Notes: generated by a model from the letters alone, not told the origin. A DNA stretch of 64,000 bases from DASQFQ01 sp963805525 (GCA_963805525.1 CAWDUT010000007.1:1388106-1452105); one strand, 5' to 3'. Positions 16,823 through 26,441 are shown, numbered from the stretch's first letter. Program-made: numbers and translations.

Positions 16823-17439
16823 ACGCCACGACCCTCGCCGGCCACGAGTGGTGGCTCGCCAGCCGGGCGGCGGGCGTGGTCGCGCTGGTGCTCGTCTCCG
16901 CTTCTGTCGGCCTCGGACTGGCGACCGCCGCACGGCTGCTTCCGCCCTCCATGCGGCGAGCGGTGCTCACCATGCACCAGCAGACTGCCCTGGCCGCCCT
17001 CGGCTCGATCGCCGCCCACGGCCTGCTGCTGCTCCCCGACCGCTGGCTCCATCCCGGCGCCGCCGGGATCGCCGTCCCGTTCGCGATCGGCTACCGGCCC
17101 GTCGCCACCGGGCTCGGGATCCTCGCCGGCTACCTCGCCGCGCTCCTCGGGCTCTCCTACTACGCGCGCCGGCGCATCGGCCCGCGCCTCTGGCGGCGAC
17201 TGCACATGGCCACGCTCGCGGTCTACATCCTCGCCTTGGCACACGTGCTGACCGCGGGCACGGATGCCGCCGCGCTGTGGATGCGGGCCCTGCTCGCGCT
17301 CACGTTCGCGCCGATCGCCGGCCTCCTGGCCGCCCGAGTCCTCGCCGGCACCCGCCGCGCCGCCCAGAAGTCGCGTCGGACACGGACAGCAGGTCGCGCC
17401 GTGGGGCCCCGTCCAGCCTCAGCCGACCATCCGGGCTAG
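16819..17439 (+). CDS. Ferric-reductase-like heme membrane protein, cassette B
   Basis: 206 aa. Five or so helices with the same two His pairs as the cassette A protein (MHQQ...AAHG and RLHM...LAHV) and the shared GYRPVATGLGILAGYLAALLGLSYYARRRIG region (quoted in part). It has an extra C-terminal basic, Arg-rich cytoplasmic tail (~180-206). It ends the cassette; a metal ATPase gene follows convergently after 30 bases. Confidence 0.8.
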   Translation: MNATTLAGHEWWLASRAAGVVALVLVSASVGLGLATAARLLPPSMRRAVLTMHQQTALAALGSIAAHGLLLLPDRWLHPGAAGIAVPFAIGYRPVATGLGILAGYLAALLGLSYYARRRIGPRLWRRLHMATLAVYILALAHVLTAGTDAAALWMRALLALTFAPIAGLLAARVLAGTRRAAQKSRRTRTAGRAVGPRPASADHPG

Positions 17440-17469
17440 CGTTCCCCGCGCCGCGCTCAGCGGTCGCGG

Positions 17470-19395
17470 TCATCCGCGGAGCGCCCGCAGGGCGTTGAGG
17501 ATCACGGCGAGATCGATCACCTCTTGGAAGAGCGCGCCGGCGACCGGCGGCAGGTAGCCCGCGGCGGCGACGCCCATCGCGGCGATGCTGAGGCCCATGC
17601 CGGCGAGGACGCTCTGACGGGCGATGAAGAGCGCGCGGCGGCCGGTGTGGACGGCATCGGCGACGCGGTCGACGCGGTCGACGGTGATGACGGCGTCCGC
17701 GGTCTCCGAGGAGACGGTGGCGCCGGCCGCGCCCATCGCGATGCCGAGGTCGGCGAGCGCCAGGGCGGGCGCGTCGTTGACGCCGTCGCCGACCATCACG
17801 ACCGGTCGCAGGGCGACGTCGGCGCGCAAGCTGCGCACGACGTCGAGCTTGTCAGCCGGCGACTGGTCGGCATACACCCGGTCGACCTCGAGCTGGCGAC
17901 CGACGCGCGCGGCGACCGAGTACCGATCACCGGAGACCATCGCCACGTGGCGGACCCCCTCGGCGCGCAAGCGCCCGACGATGCCCGCGGCGTCCGGCCG
18001 CAGCTCGTCCGCCATGACGATCACGCCCGCCACCTCACCGTCGATGCCGACGAGCACGTGCGCCTCGCCCGAGTCGTGCCCCGTCACGAGCGCCGCCCCG
18101 GCCACCTCGTCGGCGGCGTAGCCCTCGCTGCGCAGGAACGCGCGGCTCCCGACCGCGACGCGGCGCCCGTCGACGGTGCCGACGATCCCTTGGCCGGGCT
18201 CCTCGCGCGGGTCCGCCGGCATCTCGAGCGCGAGCTCCGCCTGCCGCGCGGCGCGCACGAGTGCCTCGCCGAGCACGTGCGCGGAGAGACGGTCGACCGA
18301 CGCCGCGAGGCGCAGCACCTCCGCCTGCGTGTGGGCGCCGAGCGCGACGACGTCCTGTACGTCGGGAGCGCCGACGGTCAGCGTGCCCGTCTTGTCGAAC
18401 AGCACGGTCCGGGCCTGGCCGAGCGTCTCGATCGCCCCGGCGCCCTTGACGATCACGCCGCTGCGCGCCGCGCGCGAGAGCCCGGAGACGAGCGCGATCG
18501 GCGCGGCGAGGATCAGCGGGCACGGCGTCGCGACGACCACGACGGCGAGCGCCCGGACCGGGTCCCCGCTGAGGACCCACGCGATGCCCGCCACGGCGAG
18601 CGTGACCGGGAGGAAGATGCCGGCGTAGCGGTCGGCCATCCGCACGAACGGCGCGCGCTGGCCCTCGGCCTGCTCGACGAGCCGCACGAGCGCCGCGTAC
18701 GCGCTCTCGGCCGCGGCGCGATCGGCGCGGACGTCGAACGGTGCGCCGGCGTTCGCGGTACCGCTCATCACCGGCATCCCACTGCGCAACGACACGGGCA
18801 GCGGCTCGCCGCTGAGCGTGCTGGTGTCGACGACCGCCTCGGGGCTGACGACCGTGCCGTCGACCGGGATCACCTCACCGCTGCGCACCAGCACCACGTC
18901 GCCCGGCACGATCGCGTCCACCGGCACCTCCGTGAGCGCGTCATCGACGCGCAGCTGCGCGACCCGCGGCGCGCGCTCCACCAGCCGCGTCAGCTCGCGC
19001 CTCGCGCGATGCGACGCCGCTGTTTCGAGCGCGGCGCCGCCCGAGAACATCAGCCCGATCACCGCTCCGGCGAGCTCCTCGTCGAGCGCCAGCGCACCGA
19101 CCATCGCCACGAGGGCGATCGTGTCGACGCCCAGGTGGCGGTCGACGATCACCGTGTGCCCGACCTCGAAGGCCAGCTCCGTGGCCAGCACCGCCACGGC
19201 CGCCCGCCACACCTGATGGCCGGCCTCGCCGGCGCCCGCGAGATGGAGCAGCCCGCCGATCGCGATCGCGATCGCGGCGAGCCCCGCCAGCAGCGGCGCC
19301 CGGTTCTCCAACAGCCACCGGGCAACCTGACGACCGCGGGGCCACGGCCCGGGCGTCGAGCGGCCGGCCGTGACCGGTGCAAGCGCGGACGTCAC
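17470..19395 (-). CDS. Heavy-metal-translocating P-type ATPase
   Basis: 641-aa P1B pump. No N-terminal CxxC metal-binding domain. Helices ~35-125; actuator loop with TSTLSGEPLP at ~191; metal-site helix with TPCPL (Cys292); phosphorylation site DKTGTLT with Asp334; GDGVNDAPAL hinge near ~540; final helix pair at the C-terminus. The CPx site without an N-terminal metal domain is common in Zn/Cd/Co exporters. The ion cannot be fixed from sequence alone. The start at 19395 gives a short proline-rich leader; later starts are possible. Confidence 0.87.
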   Translation of the reverse strand: MTSALAPVTAGRSTPGPWPRGRQVARWLLENRAPLLAGLAAIAIAIGGLLHLAGAGEAGHQVWRAAVAVLATELAFEVGHTVIVDRHLGVDTIALVAMVGALALDEELAGAVIGLMFSGGAALETAASHRARRELTRLVERAPRVAQLRVDDALTEVPVDAIVPGDVVLVRSGEVIPVDGTVVSPEAVVDTSTLSGEPLPVSLRSGMPVMSGTANAGAPFDVRADRAAAESAYAALVRLVEQAEGQRAPFVRMADRYAGIFLPVTLAVAGIAWVLSGDPVRALAVVVVATPCPLILAAPIALVSGLSRAARSGVIVKGAGAIETLGQARTVLFDKTGTLTVGAPDVQDVVALGAHTQAEVLRLAASVDRLSAHVLGEALVRAARQAELALEMPADPREEPGQGIVGTVDGRRVAVGSRAFLRSEGYAADEVAGAALVTGHDSGEAHVLVGIDGEVAGVIVMADELRPDAAGIVGRLRAEGVRHVAMVSGDRYSVAARVGRQLEVDRVYADQSPADKLDVVRSLRADVALRPVVMVGDGVNDAPALALADLGIAMGAAGATVSSETADAVITVDRVDRVADAVHTGRRALFIARQSVLAGMGLSIAAMGVAAAGYLPPVAGALFQEVIDLAVILNALRALRG

Positions 19396-19478
19396 CGTCC
19401 GAGCGTCGCACCCGCGGGCAAGAGTGGCATCCGTAGCGTCACCGGCTGTTCAGCCGGGAGTGCCGCAGTCGCGCTCCC

Positions 19479-19808
19479 TCAGAACCCCAGGGCGCGCACG
19501 CCGCCCTCGTCCCACCCGAGATGGTGCGCGATCTCGTGGCGCAGGGTGTCGCGCACCTCGGCGCGCAGACGCGACGGGTCGTCTCCGAAGTCGCGGAGCA
19601 GCGTGTCGCGGAAGATCACGATGCGGTCGGGATAGTCGTCGCGCGCGACTCCGTCGCCCTGGTACAGGCCATACGCGTGCTCGCGGGCGCCGCCGTCGGA
19701 CACCACCACCGGCACGCGCTCCAAGGCGGCGAGCAGCCAGTCCGGAAGGGCGTCGAGCTCGACGGCCACCAGCTGCTCCACGCTGGGCGATGTGGCAACG
19801 ACGGTCAT
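19479..19808 (-). CDS. Minimal zincin metallopeptidase family protein
   Basis: 109 aa. HEIAHHLGWDE with zinc ligands His91 and His95 and catalytic Glu92 near the C-terminus, preceded by IVIFRDTLLRD, the signature of the small 'metallopeptidase family' zincins that consist of little more than the HExxH helix. Substrate unknown. Confidence 0.82.
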   Translation of the reverse strand: MTVVATSPSVEQLVAVELDALPDWLLAALERVPVVVSDGGAREHAYGLYQGDGVARDDYPDRIVIFRDTLLRDFGDDPSRLRAEVRDTLRHEIAHHLGWDEGGVRALGF

Positions 19809-19821
19809 GGGACGACCATAC

Positions 19822-20004
19822 TCACCGTCGCTTGGAAATCGCTGAGAACGCTCGATGCTGGGAGGGCGAACCCTTCCTCATGGAGCGGAACGCCCGCTCA
19901 TCCCTGCCGTCCCGCACCGCGGCCCAGATCAGGGCCGACAGCGAGCTCAGCACGACAATGGCCGCGACGCTGCTGAGGATGATGAACCCGGCGTCGTCGT
20001 ACAT
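19822..20004 (-). CDS. Small single-pass membrane protein
   Basis: 60 aa from ATG at 20004, with GAAGAAGGG 5-14 bases upstream. One hydrophobic helix (~7-28), then a basic cytoplasmic tail. No domain is recognised. The tail length and charge resemble short membrane proteins that end in SHOCT-like motifs, but the motif itself is not clear. Confidence 0.5.
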   Translation of the reverse strand: MYDDAGFIILSSVAAIVVLSSLSALIWAAVRDGRDERAFRSMRKGSPSQHRAFSAISKRR

Positions 20005-20172
20005 GGCAGACCCTTCTTCTCGCTCTTCGGCATCACCGCATGATGCGCTCGCGCAGGCCAACCGAGACCCACGCGGCGGTCAAGACGAGGCAAAACGTGG
20101 CGGCTGTCGACAGGCCGGTCAATCGCGAGCTGCGCGGACACCCGCCGTCCGCCGCGGCGTAACGTCGTCTGG

Positions 20173-20556
20173 ATGAGCTTCCGGATCGAGCTGTTCGTCG
20201 CCGATCTTGACGCGTCGATCCGCTTCTACGAGGACGTGCTCGGGTTCCAGCTCGAGCGCCGCCAGACGGACTACGCGAGCCTACGACGCGGCGACGCCGT
20301 GCTCGGGCTCGGCCCGATCGCCAAGCTCCCGGCGGCCGCGACGGGGCCGGGGTTCAGCCAAGAGCGTCTCGCCGTCGATCGCGGCGCCGGCGTCGAGATC
20401 GTGCTCGAGGTCGCCGAGCTCGACGACGCCTTTGCCAGGGCACGGGCCGCCGGCCACCCGGTCGCTAGCCCTCCGCAGCTCCAGCCCTGGGGTCTGCGCG
20501 ACTTCCGCCTCGCCGACCCCGACGGCTACTACCTCCGCGTCACCAACCGCGCCTGA
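20173..20556 (+). CDS. VOC (glyoxalase/bleomycin-resistance) family protein
   Basis: 127 aa, two beta-alpha-beta-beta-beta modules: FVADLDASIRFYEDVLGF at the start and VAELDDAFARARAAG in the second half, ending DFRLADPDGYYLRV. Superfamily members bind a divalent metal and act as dioxygenases, lyases or drug-binding proteins; the substrate here cannot be assigned. Confidence 0.8.
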   Translation: MSFRIELFVADLDASIRFYEDVLGFQLERRQTDYASLRRGDAVLGLGPIAKLPAAATGPGFSQERLAVDRGAGVEIVLEVAELDDAFARARAAGHPVASPPQLQPWGLRDFRLADPDGYYLRVTNRA

Positions 20557-20640
20557 CCCTCCGGGACGCGGAGCGGATCGTGGACTGGGCGCGAGCCGAG
20601 CGAGCGTGGCCGTTCGCGCCGGCGCCGCAGCCGAGCGCGT

Positions 20641-21375
20641 CTACCGGCGGGATCTGAGTCTGCGCAGCAGGCGCACCAGCGGGTCGTAGCGCTGGTCCAC
20701 CACGCGCTCCTTGAGCGGGATGATCGCGTTGTCGGTGATGTGGATGCCCTCCGGGCACACCTCCGTGCAGCACTTCGTGATGTTGCACAGGCCGAGGCCG
20801 CCTTCGTCGACCAGCATGTCGAGCCGGTCGAGCGTGTCGAGCGGATGCATCTCGAGGCTCGCGATGCGGACCAGGAACCGCGGCCCGAAGTACTGGGAAT
20901 GCATGCGCTGGTCGCGCAGGATGTGGCAGACGTCCTGGCACAGGAAGCACTCGATGCACTTGCGGAACTCGCTCATGCGATCGACGTCCTCCTGGCCGAT
21001 CGACCACTCGGCGTCGGGCGCGGGCGTGAAGGGTGCGATCCGCTTGTTGACCTCGTAGTTCCAGCTCACGTCGGTCACCAGGTCGCGGATGACCGGGAAC
21101 GCGTGCAGCGGCTCGACGCGGACCGGCTCGTCCGCGGGCAGGTGGTCGAGCCGCGTCTTGCACATCAACCGCGGGCGGCCGTTGACCTCGGCGCTGCAGG
21201 AGCCGCATTTCGCGGCCTTGCAGTTCCAGCGCACGGCGAGATCCGGCGCCTGGGTGCGCTGGATCTCGAGCACCGCGTCGAGCACGACCATGCCCGACAC
21301 GTCCTCGACCTCGTACTCGACGAGCTCGCCGCCGGAGGTATCGCCGCGCCACAGGCGCAGCGCTCGCGCGCTCAT
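20641..21375 (-). CDS. sdhB: Succinate dehydrogenase/fumarate reductase iron-sulfur subunit
   Basis: 244 aa. [2Fe-2S] ligands in the N-terminal domain (WNCKAAKCGSCS and a later MCK), then CIECFLCQDVC and CNITKCCTEVCPEGI, which supply the [4Fe-4S] and [3Fe-4S] clusters. It passes electrons from the flavoprotein to the membrane quinone. Overlaps sdhA by 4 bases; last gene of a three-gene minus-strand operon. Confidence 0.92.
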   Translation of the reverse strand: MSARALRLWRGDTSGGELVEYEVEDVSGMVVLDAVLEIQRTQAPDLAVRWNCKAAKCGSCSAEVNGRPRLMCKTRLDHLPADEPVRVEPLHAFPVIRDLVTDVSWNYEVNKRIAPFTPAPDAEWSIGQEDVDRMSEFRKCIECFLCQDVCHILRDQRMHSQYFGPRFLVRIASLEMHPLDTLDRLDMLVDEGGLGLCNITKCCTEVCPEGIHITDNAIIPLKERVVDQRYDPLVRLLRRLRSRR

Positions 21376-23093
21376 GCCCGCTCCGCCTCCCTGCGGGCCT
21401 CGACCAGCCCTGCGAGCGACGACGCCTTGACGACCGGACGCGGCTCGACCGCCATGCCCTCCGGCGTCCTGCGCACCACGATGTTGTGCTCCGCCCAGTA
21501 GTCGTCGTAGTCCGGGAAGTCGAGCCGGCTGTGCGCGCCGCGACTCTCCCTGCGCAGCAGCGCCGCCCGCGCTACGGCCTCCGACACGATCAGCATGTTG
21601 CGCAGGTCGCGGCAGAGGTTCCAGCCGGGGTTGTACGCCGCCGACCCGGACGGAGCGCGCGTCGCGCGGGCGCGCCGTTCCAGCTCTGTGATGCGATCGA
21701 TCGCCGAGTCGAGAAGACCCGCGTCGCGGTAGATCCCCGCGTCCTCCTGCATCACGGTCTTGAGCTCGTCGTGCAACTGGTAGGGATCCTCGTCGCCCGG
21801 GCCGGTGATGTGGCGGGTCATCTCGGCCACGCTGTCGGCCACCTGCGCCTCGTCGATCCGCGGCGCCTGCGCGCCCGCACCGTAGGTCACCGCGGCCTCA
21901 CCGGCGCGCTTGCCGAATACGAGCAGGTCCGAGAGCGAGTTCCCGCCGAGCCGGTTGGCGCCGTTCATCCCGCCCGAGCACTCACCCGCCGCGAACAGGC
22001 CTTCGACGCTGCTCTGACCGGTCTCCGAGTCGACCCGGATCCCGCCCATGACGTAGTGGCAGGTGGGGCCGACCTCCATCGCCTCGCGCGTGATGTCGAC
22101 GCCGGCGAGCTCGATGAACTGGTCGTACATGCTCGGCAGCTTGGTGCGCACGGTCTCGCCGCCGAGATGGGAGACGTCGAGGAAGACGCCCCCGTGCGTC
22201 GTGCCGCGGCGCTCCTTGACCTCGGTGAAGATCGCGCGCGACACCACGTCGCGCGTCGAGAGCTCGAGCCGCTTGGGGTCGTAGCGCTCCATGAAGCGCT
22301 CGCCGGTCGCGTTGCGCAGGATGCCGCCCTCGCCGCGCACGGCCTCAGTGACGAGCAGGCCGATGACGCCGGGGGGCCACACCATCCCGGTGGGATGGAA
22401 CTGGACGAACTCCATGTCGATCAGCTCGGCGCCGGCCTCGTAGGCCAGGGCGTGGCCGTCGCCGGTGCACTCCCAGGAGTTCGACGTGACCCGCCAGCAC
22501 CGGCCCGCGCCGCCGGTGGCGAGCACGAGCGAACGTGCCGCGAAGACCACGAACTCGCCGCTCGCGCGCCAGTAGCCGACGGCGCCACAGACGCGCTCGC
22601 CGTCCTGGAGCAGTCGCGTGATCGTGCACTCCATGAAGACGTCGATGCCCGCGTGCACCGCCTTGTCCTGCAGCGTGCGGATGAGCTCGAGGCCGGTGCG
22701 GTCGCCGATGTGGACGAGCCGCTTGTACGTGTGCCCCCCGAACGCCCGCTGCGACATCTTGCGGTCGGGCGTGCGGTCGAAGACCCCGCCCCACTGCTCG
22801 AGCTCGCGCACGCGGTCCGGCGCCTCGCGCGCGTGGAGCTCGGCCATGTGCCAGTTGTTGAGGTACTTGCCTCCGAACATCGTGTCCTGGAAGTGCACCT
22901 GCCAGTCGTCCTCGGGCGAGACGTTGCCGAACGACGCCGCGACGCCGCCCTCCGCCATCACCGTGTGGGCCTTTCCGAGCAGCGACTTGCAGACCAGCGC
23001 GGTGCGAGCGCCCGCCTCCGCGGCCGCGATCGCTGCGCGCAGCCCGGCGCCACCCGCGCCGAGCACGACCACGTCGTAGTCGTGCCGCTGCAC
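21372..23093 (-). CDS. sdhA: Succinate dehydrogenase/fumarate reductase flavoprotein subunit
   Basis: 573 aa. FAD-binding VVLGAGGAGLRAAIAA at ~9, the covalent-flavin His region KAHTVMAEGGVAA at ~42, substrate region HPTGM and RGEGGILRN, and C-terminal NPGWNLCRDLRNML. Oxidises succinate to fumarate, or the reverse. GTG start at 23093 directly follows the sdhC stop. Whether it works as dehydrogenase or fumarate reductase cannot be told from sequence; no menaquinone-specific feature is clear. Confidence 0.92.
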   Translation of the reverse strand: MQRHDYDVVVLGAGGAGLRAAIAAAEAGARTALVCKSLLGKAHTVMAEGGVAASFGNVSPEDDWQVHFQDTMFGGKYLNNWHMAELHAREAPDRVRELEQWGGVFDRTPDRKMSQRAFGGHTYKRLVHIGDRTGLELIRTLQDKAVHAGIDVFMECTITRLLQDGERVCGAVGYWRASGEFVVFAARSLVLATGGAGRCWRVTSNSWECTGDGHALAYEAGAELIDMEFVQFHPTGMVWPPGVIGLLVTEAVRGEGGILRNATGERFMERYDPKRLELSTRDVVSRAIFTEVKERRGTTHGGVFLDVSHLGGETVRTKLPSMYDQFIELAGVDITREAMEVGPTCHYVMGGIRVDSETGQSSVEGLFAAGECSGGMNGANRLGGNSLSDLLVFGKRAGEAAVTYGAGAQAPRIDEAQVADSVAEMTRHITGPGDEDPYQLHDELKTVMQEDAGIYRDAGLLDSAIDRITELERRARATRAPSGSAAYNPGWNLCRDLRNMLIVSEAVARAALLRRESRGAHSRLDFPDYDDYWAEHNIVVRRTPEGMAVEPRPVVKASSLAGLVEARREAERA

Positions 23094-23852
23094 TTAGATG
23101 ATCCTCGGGTCGTCGAAGACACCGGCCGCCGCGAGGCGCACGTAGAGGTCGGTGAGCGCGACCCAGATCAGGCTGATCCACGCCCACTCCATGTGCCGGC
23201 CGTTCAGCACTCCGACACCGCGCCACAGCCGGTGGCGCGCCCGAGCGCGCGCGGAGCAGGTGAAGCAGTCGAGCCGGCCGCCGACCAGGTGGCGGACCGA
23301 GTTGCAGCCGAACGTGAACAGCGACAGCAGCACCGCGTTGGCGAGCAGCACCAGCGAGCCGACTCCCACCCCGAACGAGCCGTCGAAGAAGAACGCCCGC
23401 ACAGCGTCGTACCAGAGGAACCCGAGCACGACCGTGGCGAGGAACAGGAAGTAGCGGTGGGCGTTCATGAGGACGTACGGCAACGCCGCCTCGCCGCGGT
23501 AGCGCCCCCTGCGCGGCGACCGCACGGCACACGCCGGCGGAGCCATGAAGTACGCCCGGTAGTACGCCTTCCGGTAGTAGTAACACGTGGCCCGGAACGC
23601 GAGCGGGACCCAGATCACCAGGAACGCCGACGAGAACGGGACGTCGATCCCCCACCCCGCCAGGTCGGGCGAGTAGAAGGGCGACAGGTAGTCCGCGCCA
23701 CCCCCGGTGTAGCGGTAGTGGTCGCCCAGCAGGGCGACCACGAACGCGTAGAGACCGAAGACCGCCAGCCCGAGCCCCGTCGCGAGCGGCGGCAACCACC
23801 AGCGATCGCGCCGTGCCGTGTCGAATGCCCGTCTCGCCGTCTGCGTCGCCAC
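23094..23852 (-). CDS. sdhC: Succinate dehydrogenase membrane anchor subunit
   Basis: 252 aa with five hydrophobic helices (~20-45, 70-90, 125-150, 160-185, 215-235) and several His (HYRYTG, NAHRYF, SVRHLVGG, GRHMEW) suitable as heme ligands: the one-polypeptide anchor found with actinobacterial SDH. A single large anchor rather than separate C and D subunits is normal for this type. It is the first gene of the operon, with no intergenic base before sdhA. Confidence 0.82.
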   Translation of the reverse strand: MATQTARRAFDTARRDRWWLPPLATGLGLAVFGLYAFVVALLGDHYRYTGGGADYLSPFYSPDLAGWGIDVPFSSAFLVIWVPLAFRATCYYYRKAYYRAYFMAPPACAVRSPRRGRYRGEAALPYVLMNAHRYFLFLATVVLGFLWYDAVRAFFFDGSFGVGVGSLVLLANAVLLSLFTFGCNSVRHLVGGRLDCFTCSARARARHRLWRGVGVLNGRHMEWAWISLIWVALTDLYVRLAAAGVFDDPRII

Positions 23853-23965
23853 GTCGGGCTCAACCTACACCCGGGACCGGGGGGACTTGAGCAGGCCCAG
23901 CACGTCGCCTCCTGGCAACTTCGGCGGTCTACAGCGGCTGGAGCTGGTCTGAGTGGCACGAATCG

Positions 23966-24661
23966 TCAGGTGCGATTGCGCTCCTTCTGCGGCCCGTCAG
24001 GTTCTCCCTCCGCCTCGATGCCCAACCGCGTCCTCGCGGGCCGGAAGACCAGGTGTCTCGTCGCCGCGGCACGGAGCAGGTCGAGCAGGCGGCGCTCATC
24101 GTTGGCGGGCAACTCGATCTCCGCCTCGACGAGGCCCGACGCGGTGCTGGCCACCCGAGTGGCGCCCACGTCTTCGAAGAGCTCGAGCGCCTCCCGGTTG
24201 TGGGCCAGGCAGGTCGCGGTGAAGCGCTCGATCCCTTCCTCGCGAGCCCGTTGCGCGAGCCGCGTGAGCAACTCGGCGGCCACCCCCTGCCCGTGCCAGT
24301 CGTCCACCACGGCCACCGCGACCTCGGCGGCGTCCGCTTCGTCGCTCGCACGCACGAAGCGGGCGACGCCGATCGGCTCGCCGCCCTCCGCGCCGAGCGC
24401 GACGAGCGCCTCGTGATCGTGGTGGTCGACCTCGGTGAGGTAGCGCACGAGCCGCGGGCTGAGGCGTGTCATCGGCACCAGGAAGCGGCGGCGGCGCGAC
24501 TCGGCGCTGAGCCGCTGAAAGCCCTCCCGGATGCGACGCTTGTCCGTGCTGCGGATCGGGCGGATCACCACCTCCGACCCGTTGCGGAGCGTGACCCGCT
24601 CGGGCCAGCGTGGTGGCGTACGCGCGGTCTCGACCGCGGCGGGCTCACTCATAGAGCTCAT
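23966..24661 (-). CDS. GNAT-family N-acetyltransferase
   Basis: 231 aa. The acetyl-CoA-binding region WHGQGVAAELLTRL at ~130 and FTATCLAHNREALELFEDVGA follow the GNAT pattern; the N-terminal VTLRNGSEVVIRPIRSTD resembles the acetyltransferase domain of actinobacterial protein lysine acetylases (Pat type), but the cAMP-binding domain of mycobacterial Pat is missing. The gene overlaps the acyl-CoA synthetase stop by 8-17 bases depending on start (24652 or 24661). Acetylation of the adjacent synthetase is a reasonable hypothesis, as Pat enzymes control AMP-forming ligases. Confidence 0.78.
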   Translation of the reverse strand: MSSMSEPAAVETARTPPRWPERVTLRNGSEVVIRPIRSTDKRRIREGFQRLSAESRRRRFLVPMTRLSPRLVRYLTEVDHHDHEALVALGAEGGEPIGVARFVRASDEADAAEVAVAVVDDWHGQGVAAELLTRLAQRAREEGIERFTATCLAHNREALELFEDVGATRVASTASGLVEAEIELPANDERRLLDLLRAAATRHLVFRPARTRLGIEAEGEPDGPQKERNRT

Positions 24662-26441
24662 CGAAGATGTCCGCGTAGCGCTCGTACGCCACGCGGCGCT
24701 TGACCTTGAGCGTGGGCGTCAACTCGCCGCCGGCCTGGGTGAGGTCGTGCGGGAGGATCGCGAAGCGCTTGATCTGCTCGATGCGGGCGAAGCGCTCGTT
24801 GGCCACGGCGATCTCGCGTTGGATGACGCTCCGGACCCGCTCGTCCGCGGCCATCGCCGCCGCGTCCGGCGGGGCGCCCGTCTGCTCGGCGAGCGCGGCG
24901 ATCTCGTCGGGATCGAGCGTGATCAGCGCGACGAGGTAGGGACGCTTGTCGCCGTAGACGACGGCCTGGGACACCCACCGGCTCTCCCGGAGCGCATTCT
25001 CGATGTTGGTCGGCGTGATGTTCTTGCCGCTCGAGGTGATGATGAGCTCCTTCTTGCGCCCGGTGATCGCGACGAAGCCGTCGTCGTCGAACGACCCGAG
25101 GTCCCCCGTGTGCAGCCAGCCGTCCACGACGGTCGCCGCCGTGGCTTCCGGATCGTTGAAGTAGCCGTGGAAGACGTGCGGGCCGGACATCAGGATCTCC
25201 CCGTCCGCGGCCAGCCGGAGCTCGCCCGGGGGAAGCGCCCGCCCGACGGTGCCTACGCGCCACGCGTCGAGCGTGTTGATCGCGCCCGCCGCGGTGCTCT
25301 CGGTCATGCCGTAGGCCTCGAGCACCCGGATCCCCGCGGCGTTGAAGAAGTCGAGGACGTCCGCGGCGATCGGGGCGGCCGCCGAGATGGCGAAGTCGAC
25401 GCGGTCGCCGAACAGGGCCCGGATCTTCGACAGCACCAGCCGGTCGGCCACCGCGTGCCGGCGCTGGAGCAGCCATCCGATCGGCTCCCCGGCGTCCTCG
25501 CGGCCGCGAACCTCGCGGCCCGTGCGCAGCGCCCAGTCGAACACGCGCCGCTTGACCGGCGACTGCTGGGCGATCCCGACCGACGCCGCGGTGTGGATCT
25601 TCTCGAACAGGCGCGGCACGGCCGCGAAGTGCGTGGGGTTGGCGTCCTTGAGGTCGTCGAGCAGCGTCGCCGGGTCGCGCTGCCAGAAGACCAGCGTCGC
25701 GCCGATGTCGAGCGTGAACATCTGCGTGCTCCTCGCCATCACGTGCGCGAGCGGCAGGAACAGGAAGAAGGAGCCGCCGCGGAGCTCGAGGCGGTCGACG
25801 TACATGTCCACCGCGGCCGTCCAGTTCGCGTGCGTGAGCATGCACCCCTTCGGCGGCCCGGTGGTGCCGGACGTGTAGACCAGCGTCGCGAGGTCCTCGG
25901 GGCCGACGCCGGCCACCCGTTCGTCCACCGTGCCCGCGGGCACGCCCTCGCCGGCGGCGCGGAGCTCCGGCAGCGTCATCGCGCCGGCCGCCTCGCCGGT
26001 GAGCAGGATGACGTGCTCGAGCGCCGGGCACTGAGGCCGGATCTGGGCGACCTTCGCCGCCTGCTCGGCGTCCTCGCAGAAGACCGCGCGCGCCTCCGAG
26101 TGCCTGAGCACGTACAGGCACTCCTCGGGCGAGTTGGTCGGATAGACGGGGACCACGACCGCCGCGGCGCACAGGGTGCCGGCATCCGCCAGCGTCCATT
26201 CGGGCCGCGTGTCGGAGAGGATCGCCACGTGGTCGCCGGACTCGATCCCGAGCGCGACGAGCCCGCGTGCGATCTCGCGCGCGGCGGCGCCGAACGCGGG
26301 ATAGGAGATGTCGACCCACCGCCCGTCGCGCTTGTAGCGAAGCGCGGTGCCCTCGTAGCGTTCGGCCGCGCGCAGCAACAGGTGGCCGAGGCTTTGAGCG
26401 CGGGTCGACGGCTCGGTCGCGTATTCGTGATGAAGGGTCAT
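24645..26441 (-). CDS. Long-chain acyl-CoA synthetase (AMP-forming)
   Basis: 598 aa. Activates fatty acids with ATP and CoA. P-loop LVYTSGTTGPPKG at ~180, the LEAYGMTEST adenine-binding motif at ~360, GWLHTGDLG at ~445, and the catalytic lysine near the C-terminus in LTPTLKVKRR. The length and C-terminal QVIEREI-like region match FadD15/long-chain synthetases. Substrate supply for the wax-ester synthase gene just upstream is likely. Confidence 0.88.
   Translation of the reverse strand: MTLHHEYATEPSTRAQSLGHLLLRAAERYEGTALRYKRDGRWVDISYPAFGAAAREIARGLVALGIESGDHVAILSDTRPEWTLADAGTLCAAAVVVPVYPTNSPEECLYVLRHSEARAVFCEDAEQAAKVAQIRPQCPALEHVILLTGEAAGAMTLPELRAAGEGVPAGTVDERVAGVGPEDLATLVYTSGTTGPPKGCMLTHANWTAAVDMYVDRLELRGGSFFLFLPLAHVMARSTQMFTLDIGATLVFWQRDPATLLDDLKDANPTHFAAVPRLFEKIHTAASVGIAQQSPVKRRVFDWALRTGREVRGREDAGEPIGWLLQRRHAVADRLVLSKIRALFGDRVDFAISAAAPIAADVLDFFNAAGIRVLEAYGMTESTAAGAINTLDAWRVGTVGRALPPGELRLAADGEILMSGPHVFHGYFNDPEATAATVVDGWLHTGDLGSFDDDGFVAITGRKKELIITSSGKNITPTNIENALRESRWVSQAVVYGDKRPYLVALITLDPDEIAALAEQTGAPPDAAAMAADERVRSVIQREIAVANERFARIEQIKRFAILPHDLTQAGGELTPTLKVKRRVAYERYADIFDELYE

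Noticed and set aside
21486..24416. 976-codon plus-strand frame opposite the sdhA and sdhC genes
   Set aside because: No domain, composition typical of an antisense shadow, and it spans two well-supported genes and a gap.
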